A program made the translations under genes and the position numbers. Shown here in pieces: positions 1-9,014 of a stretch of 17,382 nt of DNA. Origin of the DNA: Gracilaria caudata (taxonomy: Eukaryota; Rhodophyta; Florideophyceae; Gracilariales; Gracilariaceae); assembly GCA_030374735.1 (NCBI GenBank), contig JASCIV010000532.1:1-17382 (forward strand). Direction: 5' to 3'. Numbering within the stretch: the first letter of the stretch is position 1; every line of letters starts with the position of its first letter. The notes beneath the pieces are model-generated. The model did not search any database. It worked only from the letters and a program-made list of their open reading frames with translations, and was not told where the DNA came from.

Positions 1-1650
1 GAAGACGTTGATGACCTGAGATCTTCTTTGTGCCGTATAAAACGGCGTCAGCGGTAGCTCTTTAACTTTGGCGAGAAGCTGCACCGTCGCGGGATAGACT
101 TCAGACAGCAAAGAGGACTCGTCATCGAATATTCGGAGATACTGTCTTACCAACCGTAAAATGTGATATATGTCTAGTACCTTGTCGTACAGCGAATCGT
201 CTCGGATAGTTGTTCGAAACAACTCCCTCTTTTCGCGGTTCCTGTCTCCATATAGGTTAGAGGAAAAGTCTTGACAGTCAAGTAAACTCCGAAAAACAGC
301 TTTGCTCCTCAGAAACGAAGCAATCATGCTCTCTGAAGAGGCAAATCGTGTAGTAGCCATTGTACAGGGGAGTATGGCCGAGCGAGGTAGTTGAACTCTC
401 CCGTACTGGTCCTTTCCAATTGGTGTGCGACTCGAAGAACCTTGTTTGTTGTAATGGTTCTTTAGCTCTGTAAACCTGTGGTAGAGCTTGGGATGGTTTC
501 TCAGGTCCACAATCACATTTGCCACCATTTCCAGAATCCGTTTAACCCAAGGTAACTTCCCAACGTCTTCCATTAGCAAATTGGCGAGATGGGTTTGGTC
601 CTGCACTGAAATCATATGATTGTGCTTTTCCAATAAGGTTTCCTTCGCTTTAACACAAGAGCTTGTGTTATCACTGACAACGGCACAAATGCGTTTCATC
701 TCACCAAACTCCGACATCGCCTCTTCAACCAATTGAGCGTAGTACGCTGCGTCGCAGCTTTGCGAGCCGGTATACACCGACTTCAAAAAGTATGTCTTTC
801 TAACTGGCTCCGATCCGGTGACAGACAGGAGGATATTCACGACACTTTGTTTGTTGCCGTCCGTCCACCCATCGAACATCAAAGTACCGAAACTCTCCTT
901 CAGCGTTGCTGAAATGGAATGCTGCACCTTCTGCCTCATTGACGAAAAGTAGCGACCGACATTCTTGCTTGCCATTCGTCGTGGATTAGGGAGCTGTCTA
1001 GCTATCGAGGGATTGGCTACTGCGATCATCTCGTAGAGCTCATTTGAACCTTCCTTCTGGCTCAAGAGGGAAAACGGTAGCATGTGCTTCACGAAAAACT
1101 TTGTCAAGAGCTCGTTAAACTTCGAACGCTGTATACGAAGATATTTTTCACGATCTCTCTTAGACGCTCCTGCCGTGACAATTTCTTCTGTCTCCAAATC
1201 CTTCGTAATAGCAACTTGTTCACGCCCAACACCAAGAGACTTCCCGGAAGAAGCAGTGACTTTCCTTCTTTTCGAAATTGATGGAGTAACCGGAATTCCA
1301 AATAGATCCGAGCCAGCACTGAGGGTCTTAGCTTTGTAGTAGTTCAAAAGATTCTCATCTTGTAGTAGACGTTGCCTATCTTCCGATGATATTTCTCGGC
1401 AGCGAACCAAATGCTGGCCCACTTTCGTCGCGTTATGGATTACCGCCTTCGTGAACCAGGAGCAACCTTTGCAAGTGAGATAACAATTAGTTTCGCCCGT
1501 GACATCGTCCGCGTGCTCTCGCATTTCCATAAGCTCCGTCATCCACCACTTTTTCTTTTTGAATCGATTCTGCTGGTCTCCAGTAGTGTGTGTGACACTG
1601 TGCTCTGTCATCGTCTGTGGGACGGAGATATCGTTCTCCGACACGTTCAT
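1..1650 (-). CDS. hAT-type transposase with BED-like zinc finger and DUF659 domain, C-terminus beyond window
   Basis: This frame is open for 550 codons from an ATG at 1650 to the left edge of the window, with an in-frame TGA just upstream of the ATG. A BED-like zinc finger lies near the N-terminus (C60-x2-C63-x16-H80-x3-C84). A DUF659/RNase-H-like core follows: the motif MFDGWTDG (Asp260) fits the first catalytic Asp, and AVVSDNTS (Asp327) fits the second. A QTHLANLLMEDVGK stretch (His354) matches the usual C-x2-H-x-LNL block, but the conserved Cys position holds Asp. The glutamate region and the hAT C-terminal dimerisation domain would lie off the left edge. The family acts in the nucleus, cutting and pasting DNA and leaving 8-bp target duplications. 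No internal stop is seen, so the copy may be recent, or it may be a domesticated DUF659 protein. Terminal inverted repeats could not be identified because one end is missing. Confidence 0.85.
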   Translation of the reverse strand, partial: MNVSENDISVPQTMTEHSVTHTTGDQQNRFKKKKWWMTELMEMREHADDVTGETNCYLTCKGCSWFTKAVIHNATKVGQHLVRCREISSEDRQRLLQDENLLNYYKAKTLSAGSDLFGIPVTPSISKRRKVTASSGKSLGVGREQVAITKDLETEEIVTAGASKRDREKYLRIQRSKFNELLTKFFVKHMLPFSLLSQKEGSNELYEMIAVANPSIARQLPNPRRMASKNVGRYFSSMRQKVQHSISATLKESFGTLMFDGWTDGNKQSVVNILLSVTGSEPVRKTYFLKSVYTGSQSCDAAYYAQLVEEAMSEFGEMKRICAVVSDNTSSCVKAKETLLEKHNHMISVQDQTHLANLLMEDVGKLPWVKRILEMVANVIVDLRNHPKLYHRFTELKNHYNKQGSSSRTPIGKDQYGRVQLPRSAILPCTMATTRFASSESMIASFLRSKAVFRSLLDCQDFSSNLYGDRNREKRELFRTTIRDDSLYDKVLDIYHILRLVRQYLRIFDDESSLLSEVYPATVQLLAKVKELPLTPFYTAQRRSQVINVF

Positions 1651-2722
1651 AGTTCAGACAGCACGATCAATGAAGGTGAGTAATATGCAAGAACACAAAC
1701 CAAGCACGAGAGTAGAAGAAAATCGTTGCTCACGAAGTTGAAACGCGTGAATACCGTTTATGCGTGCAAGGAATCAAAGGTATGGGGTAACCAAATCGGA
1801 ATCAAACAGTCAAGGCAGCGGTGACAACGATAGTGGCGATTGGAACGCAGGTGAGGAAATGTAAGAAGGCTCAATACGTAGATGCAGAGAAAACTATAAT
1901 GAGAGCACACGAGACTTAAGTTTCTGAAATGCAGATCGATAACAGAGAAACAATATGTTTGTAGAACGAAGGGAAGAATGATAGTATCTGAGTCAAGCGG
2001 GCTGCTTCAAGCAGTTATCGTAGACTTGCAAAGTACTGTGGTGCGTCTAAAGGGGAGAGTCTCGCCGCCAGACTTGCCGCGAGAGCGTTGCAGTAGTGAC
2101 GAGATCTAAGGGATTTGAATTTGTTGCTAACTTTCCGCGGGAAGCAAGTAGCCCTAAACAATAAGACCAAAATCCGCGCGAATTCGGACCAGAAAAGAGT
2201 TTATAGGAACATGGCCGAGTTTTGTAGGTAAATGGCAGCCTGACGATGAAAGTATTCTGTCCAGTCCCGGTATGAACCAGAACGACGAAAGTTGCAAGCG
2301 GCGGATGACAGTTTGCTTTGAGACATTCGTGTGCATGCTCTATTTTATTTGTATGATCCCATGCCAGTAGTTCCACTTTTTAGTAGTTTTCAAAGTCCTG
2401 AAAAGTTTGAGCAGAATGAACTACCTGAGGAAACTTTCCAGGTCAAAAAAACACGTGGCAATGGACGAGGAAAGTTTCCATTTGATAGTTTCCCGGGACC
2501 TACAAGGGTATTACACGACCGAGATTTCTGGTTTCATGAAAGCAATTTCTCATTAGCATTTTTCAGAACGAATTGTGGTAAGTTGCGAGATCAAAGGACG
2601 CGACAGTGGACAGTTTCTCTCTGGAAGTGTCATCATCTACAAGGTTCGACGCTAGCTTTCGGTGTTATCGAGAAGCACAAATGCCTTGCTCTTTGTCGTG
2701 ATGAGCGGGCCAAGACAATACA
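1651..2722. other. Intergenic; no recognised gene
   Basis: About 1.07 kb lies between the transposase start and the ABC ATPase start. It should contain the right-hand end of the transposon, including its terminal inverted repeat and target duplication, and the promoter of the ABC gene. I could not recognise a terminus with confidence. A plus-strand frame is open from 2331 to 2900, but it begins at GTG, resembles no protein I know and overlaps the ABC exon in another frame. I treat it as chance. Confidence 0.6.
2427..2480. repeat. Pair of near-palindromic GAGGAAASTTTCCA boxes
   Basis: Two 14-nt boxes at 2427-2440 and 2467-2480 differ only at the centre (C versus G). Their 11-nt cores, GGAAACTTTCC and GGAAAGTTTCC, are exact reverse complements of each other. 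They are therefore both a direct and an inverted repeat, about 40 nt apart and about 250 nt upstream of the ABC ATPase start. They could be paired binding sites in that promoter or could have arisen by chance. No function can be read from the sequence. Confidence 0.4.
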
Positions 2723-3863
2723 ATGCGAGGCATGTGCGGCTTTGTATTCAGTCACAGCCCCCTCCGTAACTGCAGTAACCACTCTAGGCATCGCCCATGG
2801 ATTAACATGGTCGAAGATCGAACGCATTCCATTCCAGAGAGAGCGCCGATTTCGGTCAGAAACGTGTGTTTTCGTTGGGAGAATGGTCGCTCGGCTTTGA
2901 ACGATGTCTCTTTAACTGTAAAGAGGGGGGAACTAACCATGATCCTGGGACAGAATGGCAGCGGAAAGAGTACTCTTCTTCGAATTCTTCGCGGTGTTCT
3001 GTCTCCTTCTACTGGAGATGTGCACCTCGAGAAGCCCTGTGCTTACGTGCAGCAGAACCCCGACTTGCAAATACTACTGCCAACTATTGGAACGGATATT
3101 GCCTTCTCCATGCCGAAGAACCCGAAGACACGGCCTTCGGAGGTTCGTCAGGCCGTCATCAACGCTCTTGATGCCGTGGGGTTGACGCCTCCTGAAGACT
3201 TCTTGCGAAAGTCGTCTTACAGGCTGAGCGGTGGCCAGCGACAGCGCGCTGCAATTGCGGCAGCTCTGGCTATGGAGCCAAGGACAATTCTTTTCGATGA
3301 AGTTACAGCGAGTATGGATCCCTTTAATAAAGCAGAGCTTGTTTCAAGGATCCGAAATATCGTTACTGAACGGAGCATGGCTGCAATATGGTAAGTTACG
3401 CTCTCATGAATGATGCGAGGAAAGCATTTTTCGAAGGCCGCCCAGAGAAACTTTGCTCATGCAATAAGCACCTCTGGTTGTCGGCTCAAAATGAATGCAA
3501 GATCAACATGTGACAGCTATCGTGTTGCTGTTCTTGTTTGCTCATAGCAGTTCAGTGTCAATTCATGCCTCACACATCTCATTGTTTGGTCCCAGATATA
3601 TACTGACAAAAGAATGTTTGTGCTGGTTTTGGAATGTAAGGGTTACTCACTTGTTGGACGAGTTAGACTACGCCGATAGCATAGCAATGTGAGTAATTTC
3701 AAATCCAAGTTGCCACAAAGTGGTTGTTGCTAACGGTTTGCAATCATGACCCTTTTCTGCGTTCAGAATGAACAACGGTAATATAGTTGCACATGGACCA
3801 AGAGTCGCAATGATGCCTCTTGTACTTGATTTACAAGATGAAGTGGAACACTCACAGCCATGA
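2723..3863 (+). CDS. Plastid-type CbiO/ECF-like ABC transporter ATPase (ABCI10-like), three exons
   Basis: The gene is join(2723..3390, 3641..3688, 3767..3863), 270 residues. All nucleotide-binding-domain motifs are present: Walker A GQNGSGKST (76-84), Q-loop Gln111, signature LSGGQ (168-172), Walker B ILFDE (189-193), D-loop SMDP (197-200) and H-loop VTH (His226, in exon 2). Sequence style and length fit the cobalt/energy-coupling CbiO group, whose plant member ABCI10 (NAP13) is chloroplastic; an ATPase of this kind would power a vitamin or metal-ion transporter with separate membrane subunits. About 40 residues precede the domain. They are rich in Ser, Arg and His with few acidic residues near the start, which fits a transit peptide, although Met29 is another possible start. 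An in-frame TGA at 2702 limits upstream extension unless there is a further 5' exon. No partner subunit gene lies in the window. The substrate is unknown. Confidence 0.88.
3391..3640 (+). other. Intron 1 of the ABC ATPase gene (250 nt)
   Basis: The donor is TG/GTAAGT at 3391 and the acceptor is GTAAG/G at 3640. The intron is phase 2: TG before it and G after it make the Trp codon that precedes the H-loop VTH. Without splicing, translation stops two bases into the intron and the protein lacks the essential H-loop His. Confidence 0.85.
3689..3766 (+). other. Intron 2 of the ABC ATPase gene (78 nt)
   Basis: The donor is AT/GTGAGT at 3689 and the acceptor is TTCAG/A at 3766, phase 2. Joining AT with A gives Ile and leads into MNNGNIVAHGP, the expected family continuation after the H-loop (a hydrophobic strand, then a turn with Gly). 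Confidence 0.85.
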
Positions 3864-4604
3864 TAAAACTGCATCGCGTCAATCCATTATCTTCTGACTT
3901 CGCCAGAGGTTGTGCAGCCGTTGCTTACTTTGATTAAGCCCCATGCACGCCGAAGCCGAATTCCAGCTACATGGTATTGTTCAATGGCCTGTGGTTCTTT
4001 AGATTCGTGTTGATGAACTAAAACGAGATTTTCTAGCAACCTTTCGAAAAGGCAAGACTCAGAAGTTCCCGAAGACTTAGATATATCGGGCATGCTCATG
4101 CTGACCATCTATCTAAGAGATTTGTTGGTTTACTCGATATGTTCTTTTTGCGCATTCACGACCTGATTGCCCGACTTGTATTCCCCAAGACACGAGATGG
4201 TCATATACGGTTTTGTCCAAGATTGAACCCCTGAAACCTGTACAGGTCGCAAAGTCTCCGAGGTTCGTGTGCAGAATAGTTTTTGTCGACGGACATGAGA
4301 ATGAACATGTGCCTCGAGAGGCAGACACGTCTTCGTGCAAAAGGATGAACGTCGTGACTGGGAATGGTTTGGATCCCCAAGAACATTGGCAGACTACTGA
4401 AAGGAGGGCTACTCGCCCATCTCTTGATGGCGTATTACTAGCGCGATGGCGCTTTTCTTGCTCTGACTTCTCTTTTGTCAGAGTGAAGAACCGAACGCGT
4501 TGTGCTCTCCTTTTGCGGTGAACTTCCGCAGAAATGCGGTGTTTTGCGAAACTAAGAGCATCTCCAAAGTTCTTGATTCTTGCTCCATGGAGAATCAGAC
4601 TGTT

Positions 4605-4674
4605 GGATTCGTTGATAATGTCAACACACAAGGCCTCTATTCATTCTATACGTAGAGGTCCAGGATTCGTTGAT
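4605..4674. repeat. Two 12-nt direct repeats, GGATTCGTTGAT
   Basis: GGATTCGTTGAT occurs at 4605-4616 and again at 4663-4674, just left of the 29-bp palindrome. The pair may be remnants of a small duplicated or inserted segment. There is no sign of a full element. Confidence 0.5.
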
Positions 4675-4679
4675 TGGTG

Positions 4680-4721
4680 ATGTGTACGGAGATCATCTCC
4701 GTACACATGATGATGATGATG
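4680..4721. repeat. 29-bp perfect palindrome with one-base centre, followed by (ATG)5
   Basis: The arms ATGTGTACGGAGAT (4680-4693) and ATCTCCGTACACAT (4695-4708) are exact reverse complements around a single C at 4694. A five-unit ATG microsatellite begins in the right arm and runs from 4707 to 4721. Fourteen matched pairs is far beyond the chance palindromes nearby. It could be a binding site for a dimeric protein, a hairpin-forming site or the junction of a small rearrangement. Confidence 0.85.
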
Positions 4722-5469
4722 TAAGTAATATACCTGGACACAAATACGTACTCGAACGGGAGCTGCTTGCTTGGTTTACGCTTATGGATTGCACTGCGAT
4801 CATTGCAGCAAATAATATAGGGTGAAGTTCTGCGCTGGACTTCAGTCAGCTCCAAATCGTGACTGGATGTTATTTGAAGGCACGCGTTCAAGCAGGTGAT
4901 TTTTATGTCGTTTTGTCTAATAGTCCTTAGAACAGTGCTGTACAAAAAGTTCTAGACGTCATTGACTGCCACGAATAGTGCTTTTCTAATGGTAAGTCCT
5001 CGAGATCTTCTACACGTATTGCTACCCGACATGAGCACCCCAGTGTAGGACGGAGAAGTGGCAACCATGAGTTTAAGACTCATTGAAGTAGAACGAAGAG
5101 ACATCCCCTAAAAGGAAAGCAAATGAAGTACTCAATAAGGAAAATCTACAGTACTTACATTGATGAGACCGTTGTTTCAACCTGTTTATCAACACAACAG
5201 AGGAGCGGTGCGAAAGAAACGAATAAGGTATGAAGCCGAAAAATCCATTTGAAGACAGAACTGAACATTATTGTGCAAAGCACGCAAAGCCGTAGTATGC
5301 ACATGCTCGCAAGGATTGAAAATTAGAAACAGGGGAATGTGCACAGAACATAAATGCATGTTAGTCTATCACATGGTGCCAATGTTGAGATACATGGGAG
5401 ATGTAGAACCCGTTTTAAGCTTTTCAGTCAACCACACTGAAAAGCACTATACCTTCCATTACGCGGGAG

Positions 5470-8067
5470 TCAGTGTCGTCGTCGTTGCCTTGGGGATCTA
5501 GAAACCGAAGGCGCATCAGAATAGTCAGACGAATCACGCCTTTGTGACGAACGCCGACGGCGCCAAGAACCACTGCGCCGTCTTCTTCTTTCCGGACTGT
5601 AAGAAGGCGATTCCGAGTCTGAATAATGCTGGCGGCGTCTACGAACACTCGTGGTGGGATGCCTCCGTCGGCGCTCTCGGGGTTCAGGAGATACTGCTCT
5701 GTAGTATTTAGAGCTCCTCCTTCTGTCCCTATGGTGTTCCATATCATGATCCTCACCTTCATAAACTGGTGATATATCTCTACGTTCATCACGTCGATCC
5801 CTTTCGTACTCTTCTAGATCAGACCGATGTCTTCCGCGTCGATCTCGAGAAGCAGGGCGTCTCAATGCTTCATCATCAGAATGGTGACCCTCACGATGAC
5901 CCTCACGATATTCGTGCGAAGCTAATCGCGACGATCGATACCGATCTCGATGACGTCCTTCACCACGATATGAGCTGTATTGGTTCTGACGACGCTTGGA
6001 ACGATAATCTCTTTCTTCTTCATCACTTTGTTCAGGAGCGTATCGTCTCGATCGTGATCCAGATGAAGAATTAACGTATGCGCGATGGTTGCGTTCAATG
6101 TCATCAAGCTCAATGTTCTGCCGTATATCTCTTCTTCTTCGAGATTCAAGCTCGCCTCTCCTGCTTGCTGAGCGTTCTAAGCGACGGACTTTAGTCGGTC
6201 TTTCTGACTCTTGTCTAGAGACCTCGTCCTGTGGCCGCTTTGATCCGCGAGTGATATTATCATCAGATATATCACCTTGTGGGTGCTCATCCCCTACACT
6301 GGGACTTAATGAAGAGGAAGATAAACTGCTTGAGCTCGTACTCGTCTCCGTGTCACGCGCTTCATCTCTTGCGTCCACAGCTTGATCCGGAAGATCCTTC
6401 AGTTTGTCCCTGAGACCGTCGGTCAAGAAACCAAGGCCAATGGTTGTGAACATGTTGATTGAAAAGCGCGCGTTCTTAGCGCAATCGGTTGGAAAAACTC
6501 CTCTCAAATTACCGTCCTTCTCAGCTCGAGAGAATCGCTCCTTTGTTTTCGCCTTCCCCATATTCTCGCGTACCTGTTGAAAAAGGTATTTCAGGAAGGT
6601 TCGACTAGAGGCCGTTGTTTCCTCCTCCACAATGCGCACAACCTCCAAGATGTTCCATGAAATAGCTTCTTCAGCTAGCATGAAGGCAAAGAGATGGGCA
6701 ATGATGCGAATCTTTCGGGTGTCAAATCTGTGAATCGTTGCATAGTGATCAGCAAATAATTCTTCGAAGTGGGCGCGGTAACTACGATCACAGTAACAAA
6801 TCCGATGAGCAAGGTTACCGTATACCTTTTGAAAGCTGCTTTCCTGACCGCAACACTCGACAATCATCCTGCAAAGCTCAGCCTCGCGTCCCTTATTGTC
6901 ACGCATCAAAAGAAACAATCGATGTGCGGACTCGTCAGCCGACAAAGTAGCATTATGGGTGAGGTATACGGTGCGCCGGAAATTTTGTAGATCAGTGTTT
7001 GTCAAGTCCGTCGTTTTGATCTGGGTTGAATCTTTGTTATTGTTAGTGTTGCTCTCTGGTGTTTGTGAGGTTGGATTGGATGATTTGTCCGATTGTGGAC
7101 GACCAGGATCCTCGGTAAGTCCCTGTGGCATCTGATCCATTGCGGCACCTAGAATCTGCTTCTTTATTTCTGAGTAGATCTTTTCGTTTTCCTCGTATTT
7201 GCGATCAAACTGAAAGTTATCGCATTCGTACTCCAGATCTCCAAGGTCCTCTTCAAGGGTGATATCGTGCGTGAAGATATCTTTTTCGTGTAATAAATCT
7301 AGGCGGGAGTCCGTCGACGGCAAGTCTCGAAACTTATTCCGACGCAGGATCAATAAATTTTCAATGGCGACCTGTGCTCTTCGACCGAGATGTCCGTCAT
7401 GCAGCATTGCTCTTAGCTTCTGAAAGACAAACTCAAGGGCATCTGGACTATTTTGATACAGAGTCACTGCGCATTCACGAAGGGTAACGACGGTGAGCTC
7501 TGCGGAACTGTCAGAGGGATCTACGGTACACAGGCAGAGAAATTCTAGCACCAAAAGATCCTTGATGACGTGCTGGTTGTACAAGTTAGCTAGAAACCTG
7601 GCGGTGGCAAAGCACGAGGCGCGGTCTTGATTGCGATACGCTGTCTTGAGCTGCGCGACAAGGCGGCGCAAGAGCAGGTTGACGATTACGGGAAAGCGCG
7701 ACCCAACGACGGCCACGAAGCAAGCGAAAATGGGAGAGAGGTTCGGCGAAGCAACCTGCGCGCGCAAAATCGCCTTGCAGAACAGACCGCGCGCACGGAC
7801 GAGGTTGAGGCGAAAGAGGTCGATGACGCAATGAGGCAGATTGCTGGCGTTGAGGCGGTTAACGGTGCCGTGGATGGACTTCTTGAGCCGGGTCCAGTGC
7901 TGTAGTTGGGAGTTCTGGGGAGAAGAAACCGCGGCGAGTCGCCTCGCGCGGAAGGGAGGGATGTAGGGGGGTGGCTGTGGACGTGGTGGGCGCGGGGGAC
8001 GGGGCGGCCTTGACGAGGAAGGGACGGGGGGGGTTGCGAGGCGAACGGTTTGTGTAGGCGTGGCCAT
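5470..8067 (-). CDS. CWC22: Pre-mRNA-splicing factor CWC22 (MIF4G + MA3, RS/RD-rich tail)
   Basis: The protein has 865 residues from the ATG at 8067, which sits in a good context (ACCATGG). The frame is also open further upstream, but that would run into the promoter gap. After a Pro/Arg-rich leader (about 1-45) comes a MIF4G domain (about 55-245). It opens with the family block WTRLKKSIHGTVNRLN, followed by LVRARGLFCKAILRAQVASP. A Ser/Thr/Asn linker (315-360) follows, then an MA3 domain (about 365-480) with RRTVYLTHNATL, ELCRMIVECCGQE and HYATIHRFDTRKIR. A short conserved segment (about 520-565) precedes roughly 300 residues rich in Arg, Ser, Asp, Glu and Tyr. CWC22 enters the spliceosome around Bact and delivers eIF4A3 to form the exon junction complex. 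No intron is evident. It is divergent from the CGR1-like gene. Confidence 0.95.
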   Translation of the reverse strand: MATPTQTVRLATPPVPSSSRPPRPPRPPRPQPPPYIPPFRARRLAAVSSPQNSQLQHWTRLKKSIHGTVNRLNASNLPHCVIDLFRLNLVRARGLFCKAILRAQVASPNLSPIFACFVAVVGSRFPVIVNLLLRRLVAQLKTAYRNQDRASCFATARFLANLYNQHVIKDLLVLEFLCLCTVDPSDSSAELTVVTLRECAVTLYQNSPDALEFVFQKLRAMLHDGHLGRRAQVAIENLLILRRNKFRDLPSTDSRLDLLHEKDIFTHDITLEEDLGDLEYECDNFQFDRKYEENEKIYSEIKKQILGAAMDQMPQGLTEDPGRPQSDKSSNPTSQTPESNTNNNKDSTQIKTTDLTNTDLQNFRRTVYLTHNATLSADESAHRLFLLMRDNKGREAELCRMIVECCGQESSFQKVYGNLAHRICYCDRSYRAHFEELFADHYATIHRFDTRKIRIIAHLFAFMLAEEAISWNILEVVRIVEEETTASSRTFLKYLFQQVRENMGKAKTKERFSRAEKDGNLRGVFPTDCAKNARFSINMFTTIGLGFLTDGLRDKLKDLPDQAVDARDEARDTETSTSSSSLSSSSLSPSVGDEHPQGDISDDNITRGSKRPQDEVSRQESERPTKVRRLERSASRRGELESRRRRDIRQNIELDDIERNHRAYVNSSSGSRSRRYAPEQSDEEERDYRSKRRQNQYSSYRGEGRHRDRYRSSRLASHEYREGHREGHHSDDEALRRPASRDRRGRHRSDLEEYERDRRDERRDISPVYEGEDHDMEHHRDRRRSSKYYRAVSPEPRERRRRHPTTSVRRRRQHYSDSESPSYSPERRRRRSGSWRRRRSSQRRDSSDYSDAPSVSRSPRQRRRH

Positions 8068-8404
8068 GGTGGTCAAGATGGTGGTGGCCAAAGCGCGGCG
8101 CATACAAGGATTCTTGGTTGTTTCGTGACTGCTTTGCAATGGGGATGTCACCGCAATTCGGCAGCGCTGCACCACTGGCTGCCAGCGGGTCGCGTAGACG
8201 ACATGTTCGCTGTGCAGCGCGAATGGCAAGCCCGAAAAGTAATTGCCTCCCAATTCCTACTGCCGCTATCCACCGCCCTTGTGGCACAGGCCCCGCCGCT
8301 CACAGTTCCTGCTGGCCGCCGTCGTTGCCGCCCCTGCGTCTTCTGCAATCACCGCCGTCGTCGGATCCTTTATCGCCATCGCCGTGTCGTGTTTCCGCTG
8401 CCAG
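8068..8404. promoter_or_regulatory. GC-rich bidirectional promoter region between CWC22 and the CGR1-like gene
   Basis: The two genes start head to head 337 bp apart, so this gap must hold both promoters and both 5' untranslated regions. It is visibly richer in G+C and CpG than the flanking intergenic DNA. Open frames here on both strands begin at non-ATG codons and lack family similarity, so I regard them as 5' UTR. No TATA box or specific factor site is obvious. Confidence 0.6.
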
Positions 8405-8797
8405 ATGCAGCCCGAGATCGCGTCTACGTCGCCGTCCGCAGAGAAGCCCGTCACCCCTGTTGTGCCGTCAACCAAGGGCCATCGTCCATGGAAGAAGCAT
8501 AAGCGCCGACCGGCCTCCGCGCAGCGCCGCACCGCTGCGCTCAAGCTCACCCTTCAACAAAAGATGCGTCGAAGGGAACAGCGGGAGACCCTCATGCGGA
8601 TTGTGCGCGCCGCCAAGGAAGCAGACGCCGCTGCCAAAGAAGCTGAGCGCAACCGTCGAGCAGAGAAGCGAAAGAAAGATGCTGAAAACGAAGCTCGTGG
8701 AACACAGAAGCTCGTAATAACTAACCCGAAGAAACTCGCCCGCATGAGCAAGAAGCAATTCCTCAACTATGTGCACAAGAACAATCTTAAAAAGTGA
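8405..8797 (+). CDS. CGR1/CCDC86-like ribosome biogenesis protein
   Basis: This is a 130-residue, very basic protein; the first ATG in the frame is at 8405. A short Ser/Pro-rich N-terminus leads to HRPWKKHKRR (26-35), then a long Arg/Lys/Glu/Ala-rich helix (about 40-100). It ends with the block ITNPKKLARMSKKQFLNYVHK. The layout (Trp-containing basic start, charged coiled helix, NP-KL-KK-Q ending) is that of yeast Cgr1, needed for pre-rRNA processing and 60S assembly, and of animal nucleolar CCDC86. It probably acts in the nucleolus. Its 3' end converges with that of the golgin gene across a 217-bp gap. The sequence is short and low in complexity, so the family call rests on layout and the C-terminal motif. 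Confidence 0.8.
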   Translation: MQPEIASTSPSAEKPVTPVVPSTKGHRPWKKHKRRPASAQRRTAALKLTLQQKMRRREQRETLMRIVRAAKEADAAAKEAERNRRAEKRKKDAENEARGTQKLVITNPKKLARMSKKQFLNYVHKNNLKK

Positions 8798-9014
8798 GAC
8801 GTCGTACGACTGCGTCTCTTGTCGCTCCCCTTTTGAGTTTCTATGTGTCCCGACCCAGAGTCAGTGAGTCGAAGCAATCTGTATCTTCTTGCTGCTAAGG
8901 AGCTCGGGAAAGCGAATCATCGGGCAAGTCTGGCAGGCATGCTCTCAATGCGTGTTCCTCTCACTTGGAATCGATGGACATTCCATTCGCAATGCTGTTA
9001 ATAGTTACATCTAG

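Larger units (their letters stand above)
3864..5469. other. Gene-poor tract; no recognised coding region
   Basis: About 1.6 kb separates the 3' end of the ABC gene from the 3' end of CWC22. The longest open frame is on the minus strand (4113-4631). It starts at a non-ATG codon, has no recognisable motif and overlaps open frames on the other strand. The only structure seen is the palindrome at 4680-4708 with its ATG microsatellite, and short direct repeats at 4605-4674. Confidence 0.55.

Noticed and set aside
2331..2900. Plus-strand open frame of 189 codons
   Set aside because: It begins at GTG, has no recognisable motif and overlaps the well-supported ABC ATPase exon in a different frame.
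4113..4631. Minus-strand open frame of 172 codons
   Set aside because: The start is not ATG, no family features or splice context support it, and there are competing open frames on the other strand.
8068..8717. Alternative long frames in the GC-rich promoter and CGR1 region, both strands
   Set aside because: High GC removes stop codons by chance. Starts are non-ATG or lack similarity, and the CWC22 and CGR1-like readings explain the region.
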